Positions 28,201 to 35,763 of a DNA stretch of 49,306 bases are shown here, piece by piece. Every line of letters starts with the position of its first letter. Position 1 is the stretch's first letter. The position numbers and the translations under genes were made by a program. The notes beneath the pieces were generated by a model that worked only from the letters and a program-made list of their open reading frames with translations, was not told the origin of the DNA and made no database searches. Source of the DNA: an uncultured Lachnospiraceae bacterium (GTDB lineage Bacteria > Bacillota > Clostridia > Lachnospirales > Lachnospiraceae); NCBI GenBank assembly GCA_900314295.1, contig OMUU01000022.1, positions 1 through 49,306 on the forward strand, given 5' to 3'.

Positions 28201-28400
28201 ATATCCTTAATGACACGGGTCAGCACATGTCCGATGTGCGGCTTGCCGTTCGCGGTCGGCGGTCCGTCATAGAACATATACATCGGATGTCCTTCATTCT
28301 TCTTTACACTCTTCTCGAAGATCTGGTTCTCCTCCCAGAACTTCTCCGTCTCTCCCTCTCTATCCACGAAATTGAGGTTCGTATCGACTTTACGGTACAT
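25209..28400 (-). CDS. ileS: Isoleucyl-tRNA synthetase, probably type 2
   Basis: 1063 residues from the ATG at 28400 with a strong AGGAGG site; the longer frame from 28442 has none. Class I motifs are HIGH (55-58, in NGKPHIGHVL) and KMSKS (DGNKMSKSKGN). The editing domain includes GWDTHGLPVE and TTPWTLPSN. Zinc-binding CxxC pairs (CPSC, CPDC) are present in the middle. Length and motif context resemble the eukaryote-like IleRS2 type, whose known members resist mupirocin. The type call is inference. Confidence 0.95.
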   Translation of the reverse strand: MYRKVDTNLNFVDREGETEKFWEENQIFEKSVKKNEGHPMYMFYDGPPTANGKPHIGHVLTRVIKDMIPRYRTMKGYEVPRKAGWDTHGLPVELEVEKEIGIEGKDEIEAYGIEPFIKKCKESVWKYKGMWEQFSGKVGFWADMENPYVTYYDDYIESEWWALKEIWKKGLLYKGFKVVPYCPSCGTPLSSHEVAQGYKTIKDRTAIVRFKVKGEDAYFLAWTTTPWTLPSNIALCVNPEDEYAKVKCVDGYTYYMAVALLDKVLGPVAKEEGEKAYEILETFKGKDLEYKEYEPLYPCAADAAAKQHKKAFFVYCDDYVTMTDGTGIVHIAPAFGEDDARVGRKYDAPFVQMVDDHGRLKPETGKFAGMRCKPTEHEIKDEGAVSADPEVLKDLSERKLLFAAPKVEHDYPHCWRCDTPLIYYARESWFIKMTAVKDDLVRNNKEINWIPPTIGEGRFGNWLENIQDWGISRNRYWGTPLPVWTCPDCGKQICVGSRKELAELTGNPDAEHTELHRPYVDQFTIKCPDCGGEMHRVPEVIDCWFDSGAMPYAQLHYPFENKELFEREFPAQFISEAVDQTRGWFYSLHAESTLLFNKPAYKNVIVLGLVLDKDGNKMSKSKGNAVEPMSALRKFGADAIRWYFYINSAPWLPNKFHDKAVMEYSRRFMGTLWNTYAFWVLYANIDNFDPTKYTLDYDKLPVMDRWLLSRLNSTIKETDADLDQYRIPEAAKALEAFVDDMSNWYVRRSRERFWAKGMEQDKINAYLTLYTALVELCKAAAPMIPFMTEDIYQNLVRSVDSSAPESIHLCDYPTVNEAWIDKDLEQNMREVTRIVVLGRAARNASGIKNRQPLSRMYVKADFRLDDFYTKIVTDELNVKSVEFSDDLKVEYSIKPQLKTVGPKYGKLVGGIRKALSELDGAEAVAELNANGSLTISVDGQSISLAREDLLIDIAQTEGYVAQADQGVTVMLDTALTPELIEEGFVAELISKIQTMRKEAGFEVMDRIKVYAKGNRHIADILKANKEKISGVVLADDIVIGETAGYTKDWKINSEEVTLGVEKQ

Positions 28401-28477
28401 ATCAGTAATATCCTCCTTTGGTTTACAATGTTTTCTCGTCACATGTAAAAAACCATATGTGCCATTCCAGGCAATCT

Positions 28478-28507
28478 ATTATAAAAAGACGGCTGAAGCA
28501 TTGTCAA
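28478..28507 (-). promoter_or_regulatory. Promoter of ileS
   Basis: Reverse strand TTGACA (28507-28502), 18-bp spacer, TATAAT (28483-28478). The -35 overlaps the stop codon of the upstream exonuclease gene. The leader is only ~70 nt, too short for a T-box. Confidence 0.88.
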
Positions 28508-29466
28508 GCCATTCCATGGGTTTCCTGTCTTTTTTTGCGCCTTCTGGCGCGAAGCCCGTCCCGCTTGCCGCGGATCAGATCCGCCTCCGCCTCGCTGCTT
28601 ATCTTGATCGTCTTCACCACGTAGACCCTGCCTTCATCGGTGTGCTTCATCCGGATCTTTCCCTTCAGATAGCCGTGCTCCGGACAGTACGCCACACTGT
28701 AATAGTTCCGCGAGTTCACGGAAAACCAGTGCATCTTCTTCCGGGACTTTCTCCCGCATCTGCAGCAGTACGTGCTCCGGACCTCCGGATCCCTCATCGC
28801 ATCTTCCTTGGTCGCGAATTCCCGGGAGATGTATTTGCTGTATCCGTTGTAAATGGTGTGAATCTCCTCAGTTTTCTTCTTCGGATTCTGGTACACATCG
28901 ATGGAATCATAGGCAAGCACGACATCCATGTCGATTTTTTGAAAAATCAACGCGGTATATCTGGCATCCGCCAACGCCCGGTGAAATTCCTCGTCCTTGC
29001 CAAGCTCCAGATAATCAATTCCATATTCCAGCGACCTGCGGCTTTTCATATCCTCAAACTGTACGGCAAACAGCTTCTGAACATCATAATAATGAAGCGG
29101 TCCCTTCAATAGCTCCAGCACGTGATAATATTTCATATTCCTCTGGAGCTCCGTCAGATCAACCGTTCCCCAGGTGCAGAAAACCGATTCCGGCCCTGCC
29201 CAGGCCAGAAACTCCCGTACCGCATCCGGAAAATACGCTCCGTTTTTCAATTCTTCCTTATCGATATGCACAATCTCACGCGTGCGGTAATTCAGGGATT
29301 TATAAACGACCGGCCGTATCACACTCTGAAACGTATCGACAATCTCACGGTTCTCATCGAGCTTAACGGCCCCGATCTCAATAATCTCAAACGGAAGCCG
29401 CTTCACCTCACGGCTTTTGCCATAAGGGCTCTGGTTCCACTCGAGATCAAAGACTATATAATTCAT
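28504..29466 (-). CDS. DEDDh 3'-5' exonuclease domain protein
   Basis: 320 residues from the ATG at 29466 (AAAGGA upstream). Exonuclease motif I is FDLEWNQ (D7, E9), motif II is near WGTVDL and motif III is HRALADARYTA. The C-terminal ~90 residues contain a CCRCG ... YCPEHG cysteine/histidine cluster that may bind zinc. Related proteins include KapD-like exonucleases. The substrate could be RNA or DNA; I cannot tell. It directly precedes the ileS promoter. Confidence 0.88.
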   Translation of the reverse strand: MNYIVFDLEWNQSPYGKSREVKRLPFEIIEIGAVKLDENREIVDTFQSVIRPVVYKSLNYRTREIVHIDKEELKNGAYFPDAVREFLAWAGPESVFCTWGTVDLTELQRNMKYYHVLELLKGPLHYYDVQKLFAVQFEDMKSRRSLEYGIDYLELGKDEEFHRALADARYTALIFQKIDMDVVLAYDSIDVYQNPKKKTEEIHTIYNGYSKYISREFATKEDAMRDPEVRSTYCCRCGRKSRKKMHWFSVNSRNYYSVAYCPEHGYLKGKIRMKHTDEGRVYVVKTIKISSEAEADLIRGKRDGLRARRRKKRQETHGMA

Positions 29467-29566
29467 AGTTTCGTGTCCTTTTTGCATAGATAAAGTTATC
29501 ATAGCACATCCCTTTGCGGCCGCGCAATCTATACTCACGTCAGTTTCTGACCTGTATCTTCCAGAG

Positions 29567-29814
29567 GTTGCTGTTCACGCACTATCTCTGAAAGACAAGC
29601 ATTTTACAGTCCTGTTGCCATTCGCAAACTGGCTGTAGCAAAGTTTTATCCTGTTTGGTGAAGCTGCGGAACTCCTCAGGCGCAAGCGCCTTCGTCAGAC
29701 AGTCCTCGCTATTTACCTTTTGAAGAATTCACAGCTAAAACTTTTAACAGCCAGTAATGCTCAGGCAAAGGTACTGTAAAATGTTTGCCCTTTCAGTGGT
29801 GCGTGAACAATAGC
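29567..29814. repeat. Repeat family A, copy 3 (full length, 248 bp)
   Basis: Most complete copy. The ends are long imperfect inverted repeats: GTTGCTGTTCACGCACTA...GCATTTTACAGTCCTGTTGCC against the complement of the right end. Inside, CTGGCTGTAGCAAAGTTTTA pairs with TAAAACTTTTAACAGCCAG, and a small hairpin CAGGCGCAAGCGCCTTCG sits at the centre. No open reading frame. The whole unit can fold into one large cruciform or RNA hairpin. Confidence 0.9.
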
Positions 29815-29850
29815 AAAAAGGCTGCTCCAGCGTTCCCGCTTTCACAGCCT
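29815..29850 (-). terminator. Terminator of the cellobiose ABC permease operon
   Basis: Reverse strand AGGCTG...CAGCCTTTTT with an inner AGCG/CGCT pair. It abuts the family A element. Confidence 0.75.
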
Positions 29851-29889
29851 CATTCTTAATCCATATCCAATTCCCGCATTTGTTCCGAA

Positions 29890-30759
29890 TTAACCTTTCA
29901 CGCCTCCGGCCGTTACTCCTCCGACAATATATTTCGAGAGGAAGAGATATACGAAGATAACCGGGAAGATTGAGAAGGTGATGGACGCATATACCTGTCC
30001 CATGTCGAACTTGAGCCAGTCCGCGGAACGGAGCTCTGCGATCAGCACGGGAAGTGTCTTCATGGTTTCCTTGTGCAGGATCAACGCCGGAGTGAAGTAA
30101 TTGTTCCAGCTGTTGACAAAGGTGAAGATCGCCTGCACCGCGATTGCCGGCTTCATCAGCGGCATGACAATCGTATTAAAGATCCGGAATTCGCCGGCTC
30201 CGTCGATCCTGGCAGCTTCCAGAAGAGAGCCGGGAAGATTGGAGTCCATATACTGCTTCATATAGAAGAACACCACCGGCGACGCAACCGCAGGAACCAC
30301 GAGCGGAAGATAATGATCCATCAGGTTCATCTTGCTGACGAGCTGTACAAAACCGAGTGCGGATACCTGCGTCGGAATCATCATGATCGCCAGAATGAAG
30401 GTATAAATTGCTTTCTTTCCCTTGAAATCATATGCATGGATTGCGTAAGCGGTCATCGTGCTGAAATAGGTGCTGAAAAAAGCACTCAGCCCGGCAATGA
30501 TAAGAGAATTCAGCATGCCGCGAACAAACGGGAGCGACCCGTGCAGCATGTTGGAAAGGTTCTCGATCAGGTGTGAGCTCGGGATCGGCGTGAATCCTTT
30601 TCCCAGCTCACCGTTCGACCTTGTGGTATTGATGAACAGAATATAGAACCAGATCAGACACAGGAAGGTCAGAAAGATGAGTATTATATAGGAAAAAATT
30701 CTTCTTCCCCTGACAGTTCCTTTTGCTGTTTTTTCTTCATTTGCTTGTACTGCAGCCAT
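29890..30759 (-). CDS. Carbohydrate ABC transporter permease (MalG-like)
   Basis: 289 residues with six membrane segments. The EAA loop reads EAARIDGAGEFRIFNTIVMPLMKP, which contacts the ATPase. Overlapping in function with the permease encoded 16 nt upstream, it forms the membrane channel for a sugar delivered by the lipoprotein encoded further upstream. The gene order and the divergent cellobiose phosphorylase suggest cellobiose or cellodextrins. A strong AGGAGG site precedes the ATG. Confidence 0.94.
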   Translation of the reverse strand: MAAVQANEEKTAKGTVRGRRIFSYIILIFLTFLCLIWFYILFINTTRSNGELGKGFTPIPSSHLIENLSNMLHGSLPFVRGMLNSLIIAGLSAFFSTYFSTMTAYAIHAYDFKGKKAIYTFILAIMMIPTQVSALGFVQLVSKMNLMDHYLPLVVPAVASPVVFFYMKQYMDSNLPGSLLEAARIDGAGEFRIFNTIVMPLMKPAIAVQAIFTFVNSWNNYFTPALILHKETMKTLPVLIAELRSADWLKFDMGQVYASITFSIFPVIFVYLFLSKYIVGGVTAGGVKG

Positions 30760-30775
30760 CTCCTGTCCCCTCCTT

Positions 30776-31687
30776 TCAGTCCTTCTTGTCCGCTGTCGTC
30801 TTGAATACGACCATACTGAGCAGACCGGTAATAATCAGCAGAATCACCGAAAGGGCACCGGCCATGCCGTAGTTCTTGCTGTACAGATGCTTGTTCAGAT
30901 ACATGATCAGCGTCATGGAGGAGCGCATCGGATCGCCGCTTCCGTTGGTCAGGATCTGCGGTACATCAAACATCTGCAGACCGCCGATCAAGGATGTGAT
31001 CATGACATATACAAAGATCGGTTTCAGGATCGGCATCGTGATACGGAAGAAAATCTGTCTCGCGTTGGCACCGTCTACCTCGGCCGCCTCAAACAGCGAT
31101 GAATCGATTCCAAGCATACCTGCCATCAGAAGGATCGTCGTGTTGCCGAACCACATCAGAAAGTTCATGAACGCGACCATTCCGCGCACGCTTCCGACAT
31201 GTGACATGAACTTGTACGGCTTCGAAAGCAGATGCAGCGACATCAGGATCGAGTTGACCGGTCCGCTGTCCGCAAACAGAGTGAAGAACAGCATGGCGAA
31301 CGCAGATGCCATGATCAGATTCGGAAGGTAAATAACAGTCTTGAAAAATCTCTGCGCCTTCAGATGAAGGGACGGATCCGTGAACCAGGCCGCCAGAGCC
31401 AGCGAAACCACAATCTGCGGAACAAAGCCAAGAACCCACATGATCATGGTATTGGCAAAATACTTCGGCAGATCTCCACTCGTAAACAGCTTTGCGTAAT
31501 TCGCGAGACCGATGAAATTCGGTCCGATCTGTTTCAGTCCCGATCTGTAATTTTCAAAGAAACTGTTGTAAATGGTGGAAAGCAGCGGGATCATCTGAAA
31601 GATCACGAATACCGCCATAAAGGGTATCAGAAAAATATATCCGTACCGGTTATGCCTTTTGATCCTGCTTTTCTTGCGTTTTTCCAT
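30776..31687 (-). CDS. Carbohydrate ABC transporter permease (MalF-like)
   Basis: 303 residues from the ATG at 31687 with GGGGAGG upstream; a TTG at 31708 is a weaker alternative. Six membrane segments; the EAA loop reads EAAEVDGANARQIFFRITMPILKP. It pairs with the MalG-like permease. No ATP-binding subunit gene is present in this locus. Confidence 0.94.
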   Translation of the reverse strand: MEKRKKSRIKRHNRYGYIFLIPFMAVFVIFQMIPLLSTIYNSFFENYRSGLKQIGPNFIGLANYAKLFTSGDLPKYFANTMIMWVLGFVPQIVVSLALAAWFTDPSLHLKAQRFFKTVIYLPNLIMASAFAMLFFTLFADSGPVNSILMSLHLLSKPYKFMSHVGSVRGMVAFMNFLMWFGNTTILLMAGMLGIDSSLFEAAEVDGANARQIFFRITMPILKPIFVYVMITSLIGGLQMFDVPQILTNGSGDPMRSSMTLIMYLNKHLYSKNYGMAGALSVILLIITGLLSMVVFKTTADKKD

Positions 31688-31714
31688 ACCCTGACCTCCC
31701 CGACTCAAATAACT

Positions 31715-31772
31715 GACGCTCGCCTCACTCGCACGCTCCGTGTCCGGATGAGGCTCACTGTTCGCGTAAATA
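31715..31772. repeat. Repeat family C, copy 1
   Basis: Begins GACGCTCGCC and ends GGCTCACTGTTCGCGTAAAT. The same two ends occur at 46431-46490 and 49251-49306. Confidence 0.75.
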
Positions 31773-31800
31773 AAACGGGGATCCGTCAGAGCAGATCCCC
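31768..31800 (-). terminator. Terminator between binding-protein and permease genes
   Basis: Reverse strand GGGGATC, 10-nt loop, GATCCCC, then GTTTTATTT. It should lower permease expression relative to the binding protein. Confidence 0.7.
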
Positions 31801-31861
31801 GACCGGAACGCCGGTCCTCAGATCTTCTGCGGACCCGGTCGTTCCATCACATTTCCTTCGG

Positions 31862-33346
31862 TCAGTCTACGCTGACATCCGGGTATTTCTCCTGAATCGC
31901 GCTCTTGAACTGAGCGAGTGCGTCATCATAGGAAGCATTTCCATCGAAATAGTTCTTCATAGCGGTCTGGAATTCCTCGTTGCAGCCCTGATCGTAGATG
32001 GAGATATTGCTCATATCAACCTTCTCAGCGCCTGCCGACAGCATCGCGTACGGGTTCTGTCCGCCGAGGATCGGATTTCCGAACTTCTCATCACTTGCGA
32101 GAGCGTCCAGAACGGTCTTGTTGTTTACACAGTCAGAGTCATCAACAGCGATTTCCTTCATAACGTCATCGTTCGTCGTCATGTTCAGGATGATGTCCTT
32201 TACAAGCGTCGGGTTGTCGGTTCCATTTGCCGCGCAGATCCAGGTGCCGCCCCAGTAGAAGCCCTGCGGTCCTGTAACGAAGCCCCATCCGCCGTCCTTG
32301 CCGACAGATCCGTCCTCGTCGCTGTGCATGGAGAAGTTGATCAGCCATGCCGGTCCGAAGTAGCAGAATACCGGAGTATCCTTGAAGAATCCCTTTGACC
32401 AGTCATCGGACCACAGCTCGTACGAATTCTCCTCGCCTGCGTCTACGAGAGCCTTGGAATCTTCTGCCCATGCCTTGATGTTGTCATCTACGACAACCTT
32501 TCCGTCCTGAACCCACGGTCCGGAAACGTTGTTCGAATATACACGGTAGGTGTCCATTGCGGAGCACATCTGATAGCCCGCATCCTTTACCTTCTTTGCG
32601 GTCTCATTGAATTTGTCCCAGCTGGAAACGGCATCCTGTACCGCATCCAGATCATCCGTTCCGAGGACCTTCTTCGCGATATCGCGGTTGAAAATCAAAC
32701 CGGCGGAGCAAGCCTGCCAGGAGGATCCGCGGATGTCGCCGTTCGCATCCGTCACAACATCCTTTGTGTACTGATACTGCTTCGAAAGATCGTCATCGGT
32801 AATGCCGAGATCCGACAGCTTCATCGCAACATTTGCGTCTGCATCAATATATTTCAGCGCGTAGTCTGCTTCTACCAGGAAGATATCAACCTTCTTGTCT
32901 GCGGATGCATCCGCATTCTCCGGAAGAACCGTGTCCAGGTTGTTCTGGTATGCATTGTCGTCAGAAGGAGTTACGGTAAATTTCACGGTAACATCGCCGA
33001 TCTTGCCGCCCTTTGTCGCGTCCTTCGGATCAGCTGCCTCAAATCCCGGATAATGAGCCGCAAGCCGGTTCGCAAACTCATCATTCCAGCACTGAATATT
33101 CAGAACAGTTCCTTCTCCGGAAGCATCTTCAGCGGAAGACGCCGCCTCGGTTGCCGAACTTGAGGATGCAGCTGTGGTCTCTTCCGTCGCGCTGGAAGAA
33201 GCAGATGTACTTGCACTGCTTGCGGACGATCCGGACGCGGACGCGGATTTTGACGAAGCCGTTGTGCCGCTTCCGCACGCTGCCATCGGTACTACGAGCG
33301 CTGCAGCCATCGCGAGACTGAGTAATGTTTTCATACGTTTCTTCAT
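31862..33346 (-). CDS. Extracellular sugar-binding lipoprotein (probably cellobiose)
   Basis: 494 residues. A signal peptide ends at a lipobox-like VPMAAC with Cys24 as the lipid anchor. A Ser/Ala/Thr-rich linker (~25-75) follows, then a family 1-type solute-binding domain with LNIQCWNDEFANR at its start. The gene leads the ABC operon downstream of lacI. The ligand is inferred from the neighbouring cellobiose phosphorylase, not from binding residues. Confidence 0.92.
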   Translation of the reverse strand: MKKRMKTLLSLAMAAALVVPMAACGSGTTASSKSASASGSSASSASTSASSSATEETTAASSSSATEAASSAEDASGEGTVLNIQCWNDEFANRLAAHYPGFEAADPKDATKGGKIGDVTVKFTVTPSDDNAYQNNLDTVLPENADASADKKVDIFLVEADYALKYIDADANVAMKLSDLGITDDDLSKQYQYTKDVVTDANGDIRGSSWQACSAGLIFNRDIAKKVLGTDDLDAVQDAVSSWDKFNETAKKVKDAGYQMCSAMDTYRVYSNNVSGPWVQDGKVVVDDNIKAWAEDSKALVDAGEENSYELWSDDWSKGFFKDTPVFCYFGPAWLINFSMHSDEDGSVGKDGGWGFVTGPQGFYWGGTWICAANGTDNPTLVKDIILNMTTNDDVMKEIAVDDSDCVNNKTVLDALASDEKFGNPILGGQNPYAMLSAGAEKVDMSNISIYDQGCNEEFQTAMKNYFDGNASYDDALAQFKSAIQEKYPDVSVD

Positions 33347-33389
33347 ATTCTTTCCTCCCTTACATGAAGCGTCTCTGTGATCTTACCTT

Positions 33390-33407
33390 CGATCCCGTAC
33401 GGGATCG
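33390..33407. promoter_or_regulatory. Perfect 18-bp palindrome upstream of the binding-protein gene
   Basis: CGATCCCGTACGGGATCG, with no loop, 44 nt before the start codon. It could be an operator for an unidentified regulator or part of a leader hairpin. The rest of 33410-33510 is AT-rich and contains no gene; a promoter is likely there but not clearly identified. Confidence 0.5.
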
Positions 33408-33510
33408 TGGTCCAGAGTTTTTTAAAAAAATTAAACAACGGGTTGCATCTATTTGTTACATATTCTTGCAATGTTATTGCCTGAATCTGTCCGCAGATTT
33501 CTCTGCCTTG

Positions 33511-33643
33511 TACCTGCGGTTTCGGTTTTTGCCTGTATTTCCGCATGGTACCTGCATTTTCGGATTGTACCTGTGTTTTCGGATTATGCCTGTATTTCCG
33601 CATGGTATCTGAATTTCCGCATGGTATCTGCATTTCCATGCAA
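33511..33643. repeat. 19-bp tandem repeat, seven units
   Basis: Consensus TRYCTGYATTTYCGSATGG repeated with exact 19-bp spacing between lacI and the binding-protein gene. Two units are identical. Confidence 0.93.
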
Positions 33644-33666
33644 TCTGCCCATCTGAAAAACGCATA

Positions 33667-34692
33667 TCACACCGAACTCTGCCGGTTTTCCGAAATATCC
33701 TTCACGGTCTGCCCTTCCAGAAGCTTGCCTTCAACGAGCAGTTCTTCGGCAACGCAGCTCTTTTTGTGCTCGATGGACTCGACCAGTTTTCTTCCGGAAA
33801 CCTCACCGATTCTCACCGCGTCCTGATACCAGGTGGTAAGCTTCGGGCGGATCACCTGCGACAAATGGATTCCGTCGTATCCGACAACGCTCAGATCCCC
33901 GGGAATGGAAATGCCCATTCGCTCGCATTCAATGCTTCCTCCGATATAAGAGAAATCATCGGGATACAGGATCGCCGTTGGCGGGTCCTTCCGTTCCATG
34001 AGCCTGCGTGTTGCCTCCGCCGACACCTTCGTGTCATGATATCTTCCCTCGATGACATATTCGTCCGGCACATCAATGCCCAGCTCTCCGCATGCCTTGT
34101 AAAATCCGCTCAGCCGCTTCTGCGTAACAGATGTCTGTTCTCCGTGAATAAAGGCGATCTTCCGGTGTCCCTTGTCATAGAGGTAATGCACCAGCCGGTA
34201 CGCGCCGTTCACATTGTCACTCATCACGCAGCTGTGATCATTAAACGAATAGTCAATCGTCACAGTCGGAAATTCACTGTCAATCAGCTCTCTCACCGCC
34301 GGGCTTGTAAAATCCACGCTCGCGATCAGAACCCCGTCGCACTTGCGATACCGGCAATGCTCCGCGAAAGATCTCCCGCCGATGGTCTGGCTGATAAAGG
34401 TAATGTCATATCCCAGCGCTTCGACCGTATTCTTGGCGCTGTTCAGAATCTGTGAAAAATATTCATGAGTCAGACCGCTCATGGTCTCATCCTCAAATAC
34501 GACTCCGATGTTGTGCGAGGTATTGGTCTTCAGCTGTCTCGCGGCTGCGTTCGGCATGTAATGCATCTCACGGGCGGCCCTCAGGATCCGCTCTGTCGTT
34601 TCCTTTCCTACATCGCCGTAGCCGTTCAATGCCTTGCTGACCGTCGCCGGAGAGACATCACACTGCTTTGATATATCTTTAATCGTCACCAT
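33667..34692 (-). CDS. LacI-family transcriptional regulator (cellobiose locus)
   Basis: 341 residues. The helix-turn-helix is at ~1-25 (VTIKDISKQCDVSPATVSKALN), with the hinge helix near NAAARQLKT; the rest is a periplasmic-binding-protein-like effector domain. LacI-type operators matching GAAAACGTTTTC flank its own promoter and the divergent phosphorylase promoter, so it very likely represses both. The effector is probably cellobiose or a product, by context. Confidence 0.94.
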   Translation of the reverse strand: MVTIKDISKQCDVSPATVSKALNGYGDVGKETTERILRAAREMHYMPNAAARQLKTNTSHNIGVVFEDETMSGLTHEYFSQILNSAKNTVEALGYDITFISQTIGGRSFAEHCRYRKCDGVLIASVDFTSPAVRELIDSEFPTVTIDYSFNDHSCVMSDNVNGAYRLVHYLYDKGHRKIAFIHGEQTSVTQKRLSGFYKACGELGIDVPDEYVIEGRYHDTKVSAEATRRLMERKDPPTAILYPDDFSYIGGSIECERMGISIPGDLSVVGYDGIHLSQVIRPKLTTWYQDAVRIGEVSGRKLVESIEHKKSCVAEELLVEGKLLEGQTVKDISENRQSSV

Positions 34693-34744
34693 GATGTTCT
34701 GATCTCCCCTTTGTCAACAGCACTTAATCGTTTTCGTTGATCTC

Positions 34745-34773
34745 ATTCTAAAACGTTTTCGAATATTCGTCAA
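34745..34773 (-). promoter_or_regulatory. lacI promoter with internal operator
   Basis: Reverse strand TTGACG (34773-34768), 17-bp spacer, TAGAAT (34750-34745). The spacer contains a CGAAAACGTTTTA operator, so the regulator would block its own promoter. Confidence 0.85.
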
Positions 34774-34834
34774 TTATCTCAAATCCACAATAATATTCCG
34801 ATATTTTTGTATAGTTTATATATACTTTATTTTT

Positions 34835-34846
34835 GAAAACGTTTTC
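34835..34846. promoter_or_regulatory. LacI-type operator, perfect palindrome
   Basis: GAAAACGTTTTC, a textbook LacI/CcpA-like central CG palindrome, just upstream of the -35 of the phosphorylase promoter. Confidence 0.85.
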
Positions 34847-34850
34847 GCTA

Positions 34851-34879
34851 TTTACTTTCGAATAATATCATCCTATAAT
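34851..34879 (+). promoter_or_regulatory. Promoter directed at the cellobiose phosphorylase gene
   Basis: TTTACT (34851-34856), 17-bp spacer, TATAAT (34874-34879), flanked by operators on both sides. The coding region starts only ~880 nt later. Confidence 0.75.
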
Positions 34880-34894
34880 GAGCTAAATAATCCA

Positions 34895-34908
34895 CGAAAA
34901 CGTATTCG
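34895..34908. promoter_or_regulatory. LacI-type operator, second site
   Basis: CGAAAACGTATTCG, one mismatch from the palindrome, about 10 nt downstream of the expected transcription start. Confidence 0.75.
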
Positions 34909-34910
34909 TA

Positions 34911-35310
34911 TAAGCTCTTTGAAAACGCGAGCGGACTCGTCGCACGCGAAGCGCGCGTAAGAGGACGGTTGCGATTTCAAAGGCAACCGATATGAGCATG
35001 AAGCCGTGTGCAGCACGGCGGGAATGCTCATATCGGTAGGATTGCGAGAGTGCGCAGCACGAAGCAATCCGCAGCTTATAATAAGCTCTTTGAAAACGCG
35101 AGCGGACTCGTCGCACGCGAAGCGCGCGTAAGAGGACGGTTGCGATTTCAAAGGCAACCGATATGAGCATGAAGCCGTGTGCAGCACGGCGGGAATGCTC
35201 ATATCGGTAGGATTGCGAGAGTGCGCAGCACGAAGCAATCCGCAGCTTATAACAAGCTCTTTGAAAACGCGGACGGACTCGTCGCACGCGAAGCGCGCGT
35301 AAGAGGACGG
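34911..35310. repeat. 171-bp tandem duplication with family B sequence
   Basis: Units start at 34911 and 35082 and are nearly identical over 171 bp; a third begins at 35253 and stops after ~58 bp. Each contains the family B block (AAGCTCTTTGAAAACGCG ... CGCACGCGAAGCGCGCG) and two strong hairpins: ACCGATATGAGCAT/ATGCTCATATCGGT and GGATTGC/GCAATCC. No credible gene. Confidence 0.95.
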
Positions 35311-35325
35311 ACACTATCCTTTATC

Positions 35326-35614
35326 CGGCAAAGATTTTACAGTCCTGCTGCCATTCGCAAACTGGCTGTAACGAAGTTTTATCCTTGTTTCGTGAAACTG
35401 CGGAACTCCTCAGGCGCAAGCGCCTTCGTCAAACTACAAATCTACTAGGCTCATTTCATTCGCCAAGGGATTTGTATGCGTCGCACGTAAGCGGCCGCAA
35501 GCGCCCGCTAAGTGCTCATCGCAAAGTCCTCGCTTTTTACTTTTTGAAGAGTTTACGGATAAAACTTCTAACAGCCAGGAATGCTCTGGCAAAGGTCCTG
35601 TAAAATCTATGCCG
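35326..35614. repeat. Repeat family A, copy 4 (289 bp)
   Basis: Ends CGGCAAAGATTTTACAG and CTGTAAAATCTATGCCG are inverted repeats. The inner arms CTGGCTGTAACGAAGTTTTA and TAAAACTTCTAACAGCCAG pair. It carries a central insert with GCGCCCGCTAAGTGCTCATC, shared with copy 1 but not copy 3. Confidence 0.9.
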
Positions 35615-35619
35615 ATTAA

Positions 35620-35699
35620 GCGATACACGATCAATAACCATCCTGAATACACGCGCGATACGCGATCAATAACCATCCTGAATACACGCGTGATGCGTG
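35620..35699. repeat. 35-bp tandem repeat before the phosphorylase gene
   Basis: Two units (35620, 35655) of GCGATACACGATCAATAACC plus ATCCTGAATACAC, then a partial third at 35690. Confidence 0.9.
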
Positions 35700-35763
35700 T
35701 GAGATCCGGATGTATTTTCGAAGGCAACATGTTCTTCGATCCTGTAAGAGGAGGTATCTTTAT

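Noticed and set aside
25353-28448. 1031-codon open frame antisense to ileS
   Set aside because: It is the antisense shadow of a clear IleRS gene; it shows no family motifs and is rich in Arg/Leu/His as expected for antisense frames.
28401-28500. T-box leader for ileS
   Set aside because: The leader is ~70 nt and lacks a TGGNACCGCG-like sequence; the same was looked for and not found upstream of proS.
34883-35314. 143-codon frame across the 171-bp duplication
   Set aside because: Open only because 171 is divisible by three; Arg-rich, no ribosome binding site, and the DNA is a structured repeat.
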